Notes: generated by a model not told the origin, from the sequence alone. DNA of 14,294 bases from Methanobacteriota archaeon (GCA_030837265.1 JAUPKV010000107.1:1-14294), one strand, 5' to 3'; shown: positions 7,316 to 13,552, counted from the stretch's first letter. Translations and numbers: made by a program.

Positions 7316-7693
7316 TTAAGCTTTAATCCTGGTTCTTCGAAGTGCATCCCTAATTTGCCTATTTATTTCGGGCTCTTCATAAGGCTTACGTTCGATTTGC
7401 TTGAGTTCTGGAGGCTCAATGTCAAAGAATAGTACCTTACGTTCCTTAGCCGCAGTAATAAACCTACGAATCGCACTTTTTTCTTTTCGATCTTTTCTCG
7501 TATTCAAATACGTGGTTAGCTCCGCATTGTCCATTTTTAGAATTTTTTCATATGTCGATTTGTCTATTTCTAAATATTTCATACCGGGAACATTTAAAAT
7601 TAATGTATCTGATTCTTCCAAGTAATTGATTGTTGTGTTTTCAAGTAGCTGAAATTCAGTTTTTGAATAATGCTTTTTGTTCTCTGTTTCCAT
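7316..7693 (-). CDS. Hypothetical soluble protein (125 aa)
   Basis: I do not recognise this family. The N-terminal half looks like alternating strands and helices (INYLEESDTLILNVPGMKYL, then a helix DKSTYEKILKM). A basic helical region (TRKDRKEKSAIRRFITAAKE) and a very basic C-terminus (IRDALRRTRIKA) follow. There is no Cys, no signal and no membrane segment. TTG at 7705 is open, but ATG at 7693 is preferred: GGAG (complement of 7700-7703) is six bases before it. TATA-like TATAATTAAAAATA lies on the minus strand at about 7713-7726, and a 21-bp dyad lies at 7757-7777, so this gene may be transcriptionally controlled. The charged C-terminus could bind nucleic acid or a partner, but no motif shows it. 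Confidence 0.65.
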   Translation of the reverse strand: METENKKHYSKTEFQLLENTTINYLEESDTLILNVPGMKYLEIDKSTYEKILKMDNAELTTYLNTRKDRKEKSAIRRFITAAKERKVLFFDIEPPELKQIERKPYEEPEINRQIRDALRRTRIKA

Positions 7694-7756
7694 CTGACAC
7701 TCCAACTGTATTTTTAATTATACCATCATAACAGAACTTTGAAATTCGTTTTTTAC

Positions 7757-7777
7757 ACTTTTTCATACATAAAAAGT
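7757..7777. promoter_or_regulatory. 21-bp dyad upstream of the 125-aa gene
   Basis: ACTTTTT and AAAAAGT arms flank CATACAT, a perfect 7-bp dyad that is nearly symmetric through its loop. It lies about 65 bp upstream of the start at 7693 on the minus strand, beyond the TATA-like stretch. A repressor or activator site would fit, and so would a bidirectional terminator. Confidence 0.33.
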
Positions 7778-7877
7778 ATAATCTTCTCAGTTTTTTATTG
7801 TATTTCATAACACGTTTTGTTTTTTGAATCTAATATAATTATTAAGCTCGTCCTTATTTGTTGGTTATATGAAAACT

Positions 7878-8105
7878 TTAAACGTACCTGATGCTGTGGC
7901 TTTTCAACAGTTGCCATAGCAAAAACAAATTTTTACCTTGTTGGCACGATTCTCTTATGCGTTTTAAAGTTGCAAGGAGATTTTCGCTTAATTCCGTTAT
8001 TTTTTTAATTTGTAGTAAGTATAATCGTGCTAGGAACAAAAGATGTTCTTGGAAGTTTTCCCCTTTGCAATAAAATAATGTTAATATCGTATATGTATTT
8101 GCCGT
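7878..8105 (-). pseudogene. Possible gene remnant without a start codon
   Basis: On the minus strand, 75 codons stay open between stops at 8106-8108 and 7878-7880, and the peptide looks like a real helical protein: EHLLFLARLYLLQIKKITEL, then SENLLATLKRIRES, ending LKSHSIRYV. No ATG, GTG or TTG occurs in the first 22 codons, and the first TTG (8039) has no SD. A shorter opposing frame at 7891-8073 on the plus strand is less protein-like. I read this as the 3' end of a decayed gene; chance is the alternative in such AT-rich DNA. Confidence 0.25.
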
Positions 8106-8245
8106 TTACAAATTCTATTACAACTGTAGTAATACAGGGTTTGCTAGAATCCGGGGTTATGGTTATTAGAAGCGGAAAATAGGCTATTAAAAAGTGAAAT
8201 TACTAAGGCTCCAATCAGCGTAAATTTGGTGAAGCGATCACTATC

Positions 8246-8270
8246 AAAAGTGTGCTTTGTAAACACTTTT
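8246..8270. repeat. Inverted repeat, 8-bp perfect stem
   Basis: AAAAGTGT and ACACTTTT are perfect inverted repeats around a nine-base loop. No T-run follows on either strand, so an operator or RNA hairpin is more likely than a simple terminator. It lies in gene-free DNA 65 bp before another hairpin. Confidence 0.45.
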
Positions 8271-8334
8271 ATATATTCAGATGGTAAGGAAATACTTGTT
8301 AATAAACAACAAACCCATGGAACGATGGCATTTG

Positions 8335-8365
8335 CACAGGAGTTTTAAACTCTCTTTCTCCTGTG
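8335..8365. repeat. Inverted repeat, 8-bp GC-richer stem
   Basis: CACAGGAG at 8335-8342 pairs perfectly with CTCCTGTG at 8358-8365 around 15 bases; GAGTTT-T-AAACTC overlaps the left arm as an alternative fold. TTTTTT follows at 8380-8385, so the plus-strand RNA could end here. A 62-codon frame across it (8281-8469) has no SD and is probably chance. Confidence 0.45.
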
Positions 8366-8388
8366 TACGTTTACTAAAATTTTTTAGC

Positions 8389-8430
8389 TCTCGGTGTTCT
8401 ATAGATTGTTCTCGGTGTTCTATAGATTGT
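8389..8430. repeat. Perfect 21-nt tandem duplication
   Basis: Two exact head-to-tail copies of a 21-base unit beginning TCTCGGTG and ending ATAGATTGT lie at 8389-8409 and 8410-8430. Exactness suggests recent duplication or sequence constraint. In the overlapping plus-strand frame it would duplicate seven residues, but that frame is not otherwise gene-like. Confidence 0.7.
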
Positions 8431-8569
8431 AATTCAGTGTTATTCATATGGAGTTTTTTATATGTTTAATATTGCAGATGGGAACTATTTTTATCCGGGA
8501 TTATTTTCGAAATTCGAACTCGTTTACATTTAAAAACAGAGACTCTAAATTGTATTACGGGAGATTAGG

Positions 8570-8698
8570 ATGAATTTACTTAAATTATGGAACAATTTGG
8601 GCAATAAATTCGGTGAAGGTATAATCATTTTAGTGACATTAGTTGCTGTTTATTTTTTGGTGTCTATTTACAGCTTATATACAGTTAGATTGTATTAA
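8570..8698 (+). CDS. 42-aa single-helix membrane protein, hypothetical
   Basis: This very short gene encodes 42 residues. Residues 1-16 (MNLLKLWNNLGNKFGE) form a possible amphipathic helix. A strong membrane helix follows at about 18-37 (IIILVTLVAVYFLVSIYS), then a short basic/aromatic tail. GGGAG at 8559-8563 is six bases before the ATG, a good archaeal SD. The layout resembles small regulatory or accessory membrane subunits, but I know no family. It follows the hairpins and tandem repeat at 8246-8430, which could lie in its promoter or leader. The good SD and clean hydrophobic profile make it more than chance. Confidence 0.58.
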   Translation: MNLLKLWNNLGNKFGEGIIILVTLVAVYFLVSIYSLYTVRLY

Positions 8699-8830
8699 TT
8701 AGACCGTTTTTTGGCACATCATTTTCTTCTGTAAGTTTTGCAAGCCTGTCTATATTTGGCAGCTACTTAGGAGTAAAAGGCCTTTCAGTGCTTTAATTTC
8801 ATCGTAAGCCAATTTTATGTTTTTCTAAGG
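8685..8830 (-). pseudogene. Possible decayed gene fragment, antisense to the 42-aa gene's end
   Basis: On the minus strand, one frame reads STERPFTPK, an internal TAG, then LPNIDRLAKLTEENDVPKNG to a TAA at 8685-8687. A neighbouring frame just upstream reads LAYDEIKALKG. Joined through one frameshift and one stop these give a plausible helical protein tail, but no start or SD is visible and I do not recognise the family. It overlaps the end of the 42-residue gene by 14 bases. A chance pattern remains possible. Confidence 0.22.
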
Positions 8831-8970
8831 TGAGGATCTGTTTAGGCAAACATTAGAGTAATTATGATTTCTGATCTTCAACATAAACACCATAATAGAT
8901 AGTATAAACTATTATTAATAATATAAGACAAGGACACATTTAAGACTGAACCAACGGGAAGTTTAAAACA

Positions 8971-9093
8971 ATGATTGATAAAGATTCTCATGACGACATT
9001 TGGTCAACAATTAACATTCAAAAAAAAGAAATTGTAGAACTTAAAAAACGTCTGCAAGAACTTGAAAAAAATGTAAAGAATTCAGTTAAATAA
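8971..9093 (+). CDS. 40-aa coiled-coil protein, hypothetical
   Basis: This 40-residue frame (MIDKDSHDDIWSTINI at the start) carries a heptad pattern at Ile21, Leu24, Leu28, Leu31 and Val35, with Lys/Glu between (KKEIVELKKRLQELEKNVK), so it should form a short coiled coil. The N-terminus is acidic. ATG at 8971 has only a distant GGGAAG (8956-8961), a weak SD. The stop codon lies in the loop of a 10-bp perfect hairpin (9077-9104), as expected for a real transcript end, which raises my confidence. It may regulate or pair with a larger partner. No family is known to me. Confidence 0.48.
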   Translation: MIDKDSHDDIWSTINIQKKEIVELKKRLQELEKNVKNSVK

Positions 9094-9104
9094 CACTGAA
9101 TTCT
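9077..9104 (+). terminator. 10-bp stem-loop at the end of the 40-aa gene
   Basis: AGAATTCAGT (9077-9086) and ACTGAATTCT (9095-9104) pair perfectly around an eight-base loop that contains the TAA stop codon. T-rich sequence follows. It is probably an RNA 3' end or stability hairpin; as DNA it is also a clean palindrome that a protein could bind. Confidence 0.5.
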
Positions 9105-9256
9105 ATTATTTCAGACATATTAATTCTACGAGCAGCTTTTAATATAAACAGATTCACCCTTTAAAAGCGATAAATTCCTTTTGTGGAAGTTTTATCCTAA
9201 AATGATTTCGCATATTATGAGGATTGAAATTAATCCCAGCCTTTTTTCTTGATTAT

Positions 9257-9333
9257 TTACACAGAGTTTTGAATTCTTACACAGGAAATATTTATTACAC
9301 AAAGCCTTTTGTGTGATAATGCTTAAGTGTGAT
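9257..9333 (+). promoter_or_regulatory. serA promoter with repeated TTACACA and dyad operator-like sites
   Basis: TTACACA occurs three times at 9257, 9277 and 9295, spaced 20 and 18 bases. The third copy begins a dyad, ACACAAA-gcct-TTTGTGT (9297-9314), and GTGTGAT follows twice, at 9311 and 9327. The best TATA box, AAATATTTATTA (about 9286-9297), runs straight into the dyad, so a bound protein would block initiation. A start site near 9320 would leave a leader of about 80 bases before serA. This arrangement suits a repressor responding to an amino acid or cofactor; the protein is unknown. Confidence 0.5.
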
Positions 9334-9400
9334 TAGGTTGATTTATGTCTCTGTCAAAATTTAATGAGTCAAGTTTATCATGTTTACTGGAGAAATCGAT

Positions 9401-10972
9401 ATGAAAGTATTGGTCAGTGATCCACTCTCCAACGAAGGCTTGGAGATTTTAAAAGAGCATCTTACTGTTGACGTTATTACCGGGCTTTCCGAGGATGAGC
9501 TAACGAAAATTATAAAGGATTACGATGCGCTTGTAATACGAAGCGGCACCACTGTCACCCAGAAAATTATCGAAGCTGCTGACAGGCTGAAGGTTATTGG
9601 GAGAGCTGGAGTCGGAGTTGACAATGTAGATGTCGATTCAGCTACCAGAAAGGGCATCATTGTGACTAACTCGCCCGAAGGAAACATGATCTCGGCAGCC
9701 GAACATACTATTGCCATGATGATGGCAATGTCCAGGAATATACCCCAGGCGAATGCTTCCCTGAAGAAAAAGGAATGGAAGCGCAACAAATTCATGGGCT
9801 TGGAGGTCAAAGGTAAAACCCTGGGAGTTATCGGTCTCGGAAGAATCGGTTCCGAGGTTGCGAAGAGGGCTCTCGGACTTGAGATGAAGCTTATGGGGTA
9901 CGACCCGTTTATCACCGAAAAACGCGCTGCTGAACTTGGGGTCAAGCTTGCGACAGTAAATGAAATCGCAAAAGCAGCCGACTATATTACAGTGCATACT
10001 CCACTTATAAAAGAGACCAGAAACATACTCGATGAAGAGCAGTTTGCTTTAATGAAACCCACTGCTAAAGTTATCAACTGTGCTCGTGGAGGTATTATTA
10101 GCGAAGACGCCCTTGCAAAAGCTTTGGCGAACGGAAAAATAAGCGGAGCAGCATTGGATGTATTTATCGAGGAGCCTCCATTTAACAGCCCTCTTCTTGA
10201 GTTTGACAATGTAATAACAACTCCTCATCTTGGAGCCTCCACCCAGGAAGCTCAGGTCAATGTGTCAATCGAAATAGCCAATGAAATAGTATCCGTACTC
10301 ACCGGCGGGCTTGCAAAGAACGCAATCAATATCCCGTCTGTAAAGCCGGAAGCTATGGCGGTTCTTGCCCCTTACATCAGGCTTGCTGAAATGATGGGAA
10401 AAATTGTAGGGCAACTTGTTGAAGGCAATTACGAAAAGGTAGAAATCGGATACAATGGCGAGATTTCCGGAAAAGACACGCGACCCCTTACGGTTTCAGC
10501 TCTCAAAGGTCTGCTCGAAATGGCTCTTGGTTCTGCAGTAAATTATGTCAATGCTCCGAGCCTTGCAAAAGCCAGACAGATCGCAGTTGTAGAAAGCAGA
10601 TCCGAGTCTTCCGAGGAATACGCTTCAACTATCAGTATCAGGCTTATTGGTGGAGGGATGACTAAGCTGATTGCCGGAACTGTCGTTGGGGATGAGCCAA
10701 AAATCGTTTCAGTTGACGGGGACAAACTGGATATCTTCCCTGCAGGATATATGATTTTTGCCAAACACATCAACAGGCCTAATGTAATCGGCCCATGCTG
10801 CTTGGTCCTTGGTAAAAACAATATCAATATCTCAGGCATGCAGGTCGGAAGGTCAGAAATCGGAAGCGCTACCATGATGGTCCTGAATGTGGATAACGAA
10901 GTTCCGGCTCCGATCCTGGAAGAATTACGGAATGTAGAGGGAATTCTCAGTGCAAAACTCGTGAAACTGTAA
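9401..10972 (+). CDS. serA: D-3-phosphoglycerate dehydrogenase
   Basis: SerA oxidises 3-phosphoglycerate to 3-phosphohydroxypyruvate with NAD+, the first step of serine synthesis in the cytoplasm. The 523-residue length and order match the long-form enzyme: split substrate domain (1-100 and 285-315), nucleotide domain with GLGRIG (145-150) and Asp168, an intervening domain (about 320-450), and a C-terminal ACT domain (about 452-523) that senses serine in many SerA proteins. Catalytic residues are visible as Arg229 (CARGG), Glu258 (FIEEPP) and His276 (TPHLGAS). An upstream ATG at 9380 is in frame, but GGAG at 9389-9392 lies eight bases before ATG 9401, and the protein MKVLVSDPLS starts as homologs do, so I chose it. 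A repeat-rich promoter precedes it and a structured 3' region follows. Antisense open frames inside it are shadows. Confidence 0.97.
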   Translation: MKVLVSDPLSNEGLEILKEHLTVDVITGLSEDELTKIIKDYDALVIRSGTTVTQKIIEAADRLKVIGRAGVGVDNVDVDSATRKGIIVTNSPEGNMISAAEHTIAMMMAMSRNIPQANASLKKKEWKRNKFMGLEVKGKTLGVIGLGRIGSEVAKRALGLEMKLMGYDPFITEKRAAELGVKLATVNEIAKAADYITVHTPLIKETRNILDEEQFALMKPTAKVINCARGGIISEDALAKALANGKISGAALDVFIEEPPFNSPLLEFDNVITTPHLGASTQEAQVNVSIEIANEIVSVLTGGLAKNAINIPSVKPEAMAVLAPYIRLAEMMGKIVGQLVEGNYEKVEIGYNGEISGKDTRPLTVSALKGLLEMALGSAVNYVNAPSLAKARQIAVVESRSESSEEYASTISIRLIGGGMTKLIAGTVVGDEPKIVSVDGDKLDIFPAGYMIFAKHINRPNVIGPCCLVLGKNNINISGMQVGRSEIGSATMMVLNVDNEVPAPILEELRNVEGILSAKLVKL

Positions 10973-10994
10973 GTTTTTCCCAAAAAAGATTTTG

Positions 10995-11063
10995 CTTCGG
11001 CATAGTTAAGAATGCGATTCCATGAATAATGGCATTCCAGTGTCGAAGTCTTAAATTCTTTTT
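10995..11063 (+). terminator. Two-level stem-loop after serA
   Basis: CTTCGGCA (10995-11002) pairs with TGTCGAAG (11041-11048) with one G-U, enclosing a second stem GAATGC/GCATTC (11010-11015, 11032-11037) and a small CCAT/ATGG hairpin within it. TTAAATTCTTTTT follows. It most likely ends or protects the serA transcript, but its compact fold could also be a small RNA or a leader element of the DUF2240 gene. Confidence 0.42.
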
Positions 11064-11113
11064 CCGAATACTATTTTAAACTTGGTTTTAAAAATCCCGG
11101 TTTTAAGAAGGTA

Positions 11114-11133
11114 TTAAAAATACTGATTTTTAA
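11114..11133 (+). promoter_or_regulatory. 8-bp hairpin immediately before the DUF2240 ribosome binding site
   Basis: TTAAAAAT and ATTTTTAA pair perfectly around ACTG, and the next base starts the SD GAGGG (11134-11138). In RNA the stem could affect ribosome access; in DNA its TTTTTAA arm could be part of a TATA element, though it lies very close to the start codon for that. Confidence 0.38.
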
Positions 11134-11144
11134 GAGGGTAGTTA

Positions 11145-11651
11145 ATGGAAGAACTTAAACTTGTAGTCTCAACTCCTTTTAAAAAAAATCTTGCAGTTTC
11201 CCTTTCGGAGAAAGATTTTGAGTTTTCCCTGGCTTTTGACCTCAAGTGGTTTTCCCCGAAGATTGCCTCAGCGGTAAAGGACCGGGCTCTCGAAGTCGGC
11301 CTGCTCACCTTAAAGAGCGGAGCTCTTATTCCTGCCTTTGATGTAGAGAGCATAAGAATTCCCCATGCCTTCAAACCGCCAGAGAATTTTCTTGAAAGTC
11401 ATGAGAATTTCGGAGAAAAATACTCTGCTCATAAGGAAGAAATCTCCTTTGAGCATGTCCTGGAATTTATTTCCGCAGATACGGGAGTAAACAGGCAGAA
11501 GCTGGTCTCCGAAATTAACTCCATGCAGGAGAGGCTTTTTTATCTTGTAGATATCCGGATAGTAGCTCTTTTTGTAGCCAGGAAATTAGGGTGCGATATC
11601 GATCCAATCTTTGAGAAGATTTCCAGGTCTGTACTTGGTGTCTCCATATGA
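11145..11651 (+). CDS. DUF2240 family archaeal protein
   Basis: This 168-residue protein matches the archaeal DUF2240 family in length and in landmarks: a first block MEELKLVVSTPFKKN, then LSEKDFEFSLAFDLKWFSP (20-38), a helix AVKDRALEVGLL with SGALIPAFD (43-66), and a helical C-terminal region. The N-terminal part has a winged-helix look, and the family is restricted to archaea; its function is unknown. There is no signal, membrane segment or metal site, so it should be cytoplasmic. ATG at 11145 has GAGGG six bases before it. It follows serA by 172 bp with a structured spacer, so co-transcription is unlikely, and it converges on the decarboxylase gene across tandem repeats. An antisense frame at 11114-11374 is a shadow. 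Confidence 0.88.
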   Translation: MEELKLVVSTPFKKNLAVSLSEKDFEFSLAFDLKWFSPKIASAVKDRALEVGLLTLKSGALIPAFDVESIRIPHAFKPPENFLESHENFGEKYSAHKEEISFEHVLEFISADTGVNRQKLVSEINSMQERLFYLVDIRIVALFVARKLGCDIDPIFEKISRSVLGVSI

Positions 11652-11690
11652 TAAGCTCTTAATTCCTTTATTAGATTAAGCGCCTGATCA

Positions 11691-11761
11691 ATTACAGTGC
11701 TTAGAATTTATTGCAGTGCTTAGTATTTATTGCAGAGCTTTTAGTTTGATTACATTGTCAG
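11691..11761. repeat. 19-nt imperfect tandem repeats between convergent genes
   Basis: Copies begin at 11691 (ATTACAGTGCTTAGAATTT), 11710 (ATTGCAGTGCTTAGTATTT) and 11729 (ATTGCAGAGCTTTTAGTTTG), and a shorter degenerate fourth begins at 11749 (ATTACATTGTCAG). They fill the 123-bp gap where the DUF2240 and decarboxylase genes converge, ending in a T-run at 11762-11767. Repeated GCTTAG/CAGTGC without spacers rules out CRISPR. They could act as a two-way terminator. Confidence 0.75.
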
Positions 11762-11774
11762 TTTTTTATAATGC

Positions 11775-13406
11775 TCATACTCTCTGGTGAATTGTTTCTA
11801 CAAGCGGAGGTGCAGATAATTTTGGCATGACTACTTCGATATAAGCTCCTGTTTTAGTGTTCTCCAGTTCTTCCATAACTTTATCCAGCTCGCTGCAAGT
11901 AGTGGCCTTCCTAATTACCCAGTCATTGCAGCCAAGAACCTCTGGTAACTTGTGATATTGCCACTCTGCCAGTTCATTGTAACAATAATCCAATTTCTTG
12001 GATAGCATCCTTTCTATCAGGTAGCCATGGTTATTCAGCACGAAGATAATCGGTTTTAAATCATGGCGACAAAACTGGCTGACCTCCTGAACGGTCATCT
12101 GGTGTGATCCTTCACCCGTTATAAGAATTACTCGCTTATCCGGTGCAGCCATGGCGACTCCAAAAGTAGCCGGAGTGGCCCAGCCGATTGCACCCCAGAG
12201 CATCTGGCTCTCGAACTTAGCACCCTTTGGTAAAAATATCGGCAATAACCCGAAAAAGGATGTGCTCGAATCAGCCATAATTATGTCATCCGGCCTGAAA
12301 AATTCCGCGAATCTCGCGTACAAGTAATCCGAATTTATCTGACTTTCAGCATTAACTTCCGGCATTTTGAGAGGCTTAGCAACAGGTCCCTTTACATCAG
12401 TACGTTTCCGGAGCTTTTTCTTAAGTTCTTCGAGCACATCAACCATCTTCACATGGTGATAGCCGGCATCCCCTATCTGAACCTCAAAGGGCATGATATT
12501 GATGATTAATGACCTGTCAAGCTTTGCCGTGAACATACCCGTATTATAGTCAGACAGGATAGCCCCTATAGCAAGTATGCAATCGCAGGATTCCACGAAC
12601 TCCCGAATCTCAGGATTGATCAGCTGTCCGCTATATAGCCCAAGATAGGAAGTATTGGCCTCGTCGATAACTGATTTATCCGATTCCAGTGTCACATAAG
12701 GCAAACCCGAAGCATTAACAATGTCTGTAGTCAATTCTTTTAGCCTAAAACGTTCTACAATGATTCCCGGTACAATACAGGCGTTTTTTGCATTAGAGAG
12801 CTTTTCTACAATGGTTGAGACTACAACCTCAAGCGTCTCATGATCGCTTTTCTCAAGCTTGGGTGCCTGTACTGTTGCTGATGAGATCTCTTTATGCACA
12901 TAGTCATGAGGTATGGCAATGTACGCCGGACGATGCTGTTCCATAGCTACCGCAATAACTCGTTCGACTTCATTAACGCAGTTTTCCGGGGTCAATACCG
13001 TTTTCGCACAAACTACAGGAGTAGCCATTGTCATGAACTGGTCGAACTCTCCGTTACCAAGCGTATGATGTACTATAGCATGCTTCTCCTGAGTCTCCGT
13101 TTGTGGCATTCCGACAATATGGAATACTATATCATGCTCGGCATAAGAACCTGCTATCCCGCATAGAGCTGAAAGTTCACCTACTCCAAATGTAGTAGAC
13201 AATACCGACATACCTTTAATGCGTGCATAACCATCTGCAGCATAAGCAGCGTTTAATTCATTACAGCAGCCTATCCAGTGCAGTTCCTTATCATCACATA
13301 TTGAATCGTTGATAGGAAATGCAAAGTCTCCTGGCACACCGAAAATATCCTTTATCCCCAGCTGTTTTAACCGCTTTAGAAGATGTTGAATAACTGTTTC
13401 AGACAT
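11775..13406 (-). CDS. ThDP-dependent 2-keto-acid (pyruvate/indolepyruvate) decarboxylase
   Basis: This 543-residue enzyme belongs to the pyruvate decarboxylase/indolepyruvate decarboxylase family, which uses thiamin diphosphate and Mg2+ to turn a 2-keto acid into an aldehyde and CO2. Conserved residues from the chosen start: Asp27 (VPGDF), Glu50 (CNELNAAYAADGYAR), the His pair 113-114 (HHTLGNGEF), the ThDP motif from GEG (431-433) to NN (458-459), and Glu465 (GYLIE). All five catalytic positions are present. The usual GDG is GEG, a variant I believe also occurs in bacterial relatives. Pyruvate versus indolepyruvate cannot be decided by eye. TTG at 13421 is open, but ATG 13406 has GGGGGGT six bases before it. 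A methanogen normally handles 2-keto acids by ferredoxin oxidoreductases, so acquisition from bacteria is plausible. It has its own TATA box and leader. Confidence 0.92.
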   Translation of the reverse strand: MSETVIQHLLKRLKQLGIKDIFGVPGDFAFPINDSICDDKELHWIGCCNELNAAYAADGYARIKGMSVLSTTFGVGELSALCGIAGSYAEHDIVFHIVGMPQTETQEKHAIVHHTLGNGEFDQFMTMATPVVCAKTVLTPENCVNEVERVIAVAMEQHRPAYIAIPHDYVHKEISSATVQAPKLEKSDHETLEVVVSTIVEKLSNAKNACIVPGIIVERFRLKELTTDIVNASGLPYVTLESDKSVIDEANTSYLGLYSGQLINPEIREFVESCDCILAIGAILSDYNTGMFTAKLDRSLIINIMPFEVQIGDAGYHHVKMVDVLEELKKKLRKRTDVKGPVAKPLKMPEVNAESQINSDYLYARFAEFFRPDDIIMADSSTSFFGLLPIFLPKGAKFESQMLWGAIGWATPATFGVAMAAPDKRVILITGEGSHQMTVQEVSQFCRHDLKPIIFVLNNHGYLIERMLSKKLDYCYNELAEWQYHKLPEVLGCNDWVIRKATTCSELDKVMEELENTKTGAYIEVVMPKLSAPPLVETIHQRV

Positions 13407-13434
13407 AATAGTACCCCCCAATGTCTGTTTGTTT

Positions 13435-13549
13435 ATGAGATTTCAGAGGAACCAGCGTTCAACCGGGCCTCTCACAGACCAGACACTAGCTTTAACAATG
13501 TTGATCTCTCCCCTGACATTGATGATTACCTTCGGAGTATAATTTGCTT
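13435..13549. other. GC-richer leader block upstream of the decarboxylase, open on both strands
   Basis: This 115-bp block between the decarboxylase start and its TATA box is more GC-rich than the AT-rich DNA beside it. It is open on the plus strand (35 codons, ATG 13435 to TAA 13542: RFQRNQRSTGPLTDQ onward) and on the minus strand (about 34 codons ending at 13443: NVRGEINIVKASVWS onward). No frame has a good SD, except a 15-codon minus-strand frame (about 13523 to 13476) with GGTAATC before its ATG. It lies within the decarboxylase transcript leader and could be a small RNA, a short ORF or a gene remnant. Confidence 0.4.
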
Positions 13550-13552
13550 AAT

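Noticed and set aside
7241..7625. Two plus-strand frames (63 and 74 codons) opposite the 125-aa gene
   Set aside because: They are antisense to a better-supported frame with an SD, and their peptides are not protein-like.
7891..8073. Plus-strand 60-codon frame
   Set aside because: It has no SD and is rich in Cys/Trp/Phe; the opposite strand is more protein-like.
8281..8469. Plus-strand 62-codon frame across a hairpin and a tandem repeat
   Set aside because: It has no SD, and its composition follows the repeat rather than protein constraint.
9520..10983. Several long minus-strand frames inside serA (75-146 codons)
   Set aside because: They lie antisense to a fully conserved SerA with all catalytic residues and have no recognisable family or SD.
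11691..11761. Possible CRISPR array
   Set aside because: The repeat copies abut each other without unique spacers, and no cas gene is nearby.
13476..13523. ABC-transporter-like peptide (ERSTLLKLVSGL) in the decarboxylase leader
   Set aside because: It resembles a Walker A helix but lacks the glycine loop and ends at 15 codons; it is probably chance or a uORF.
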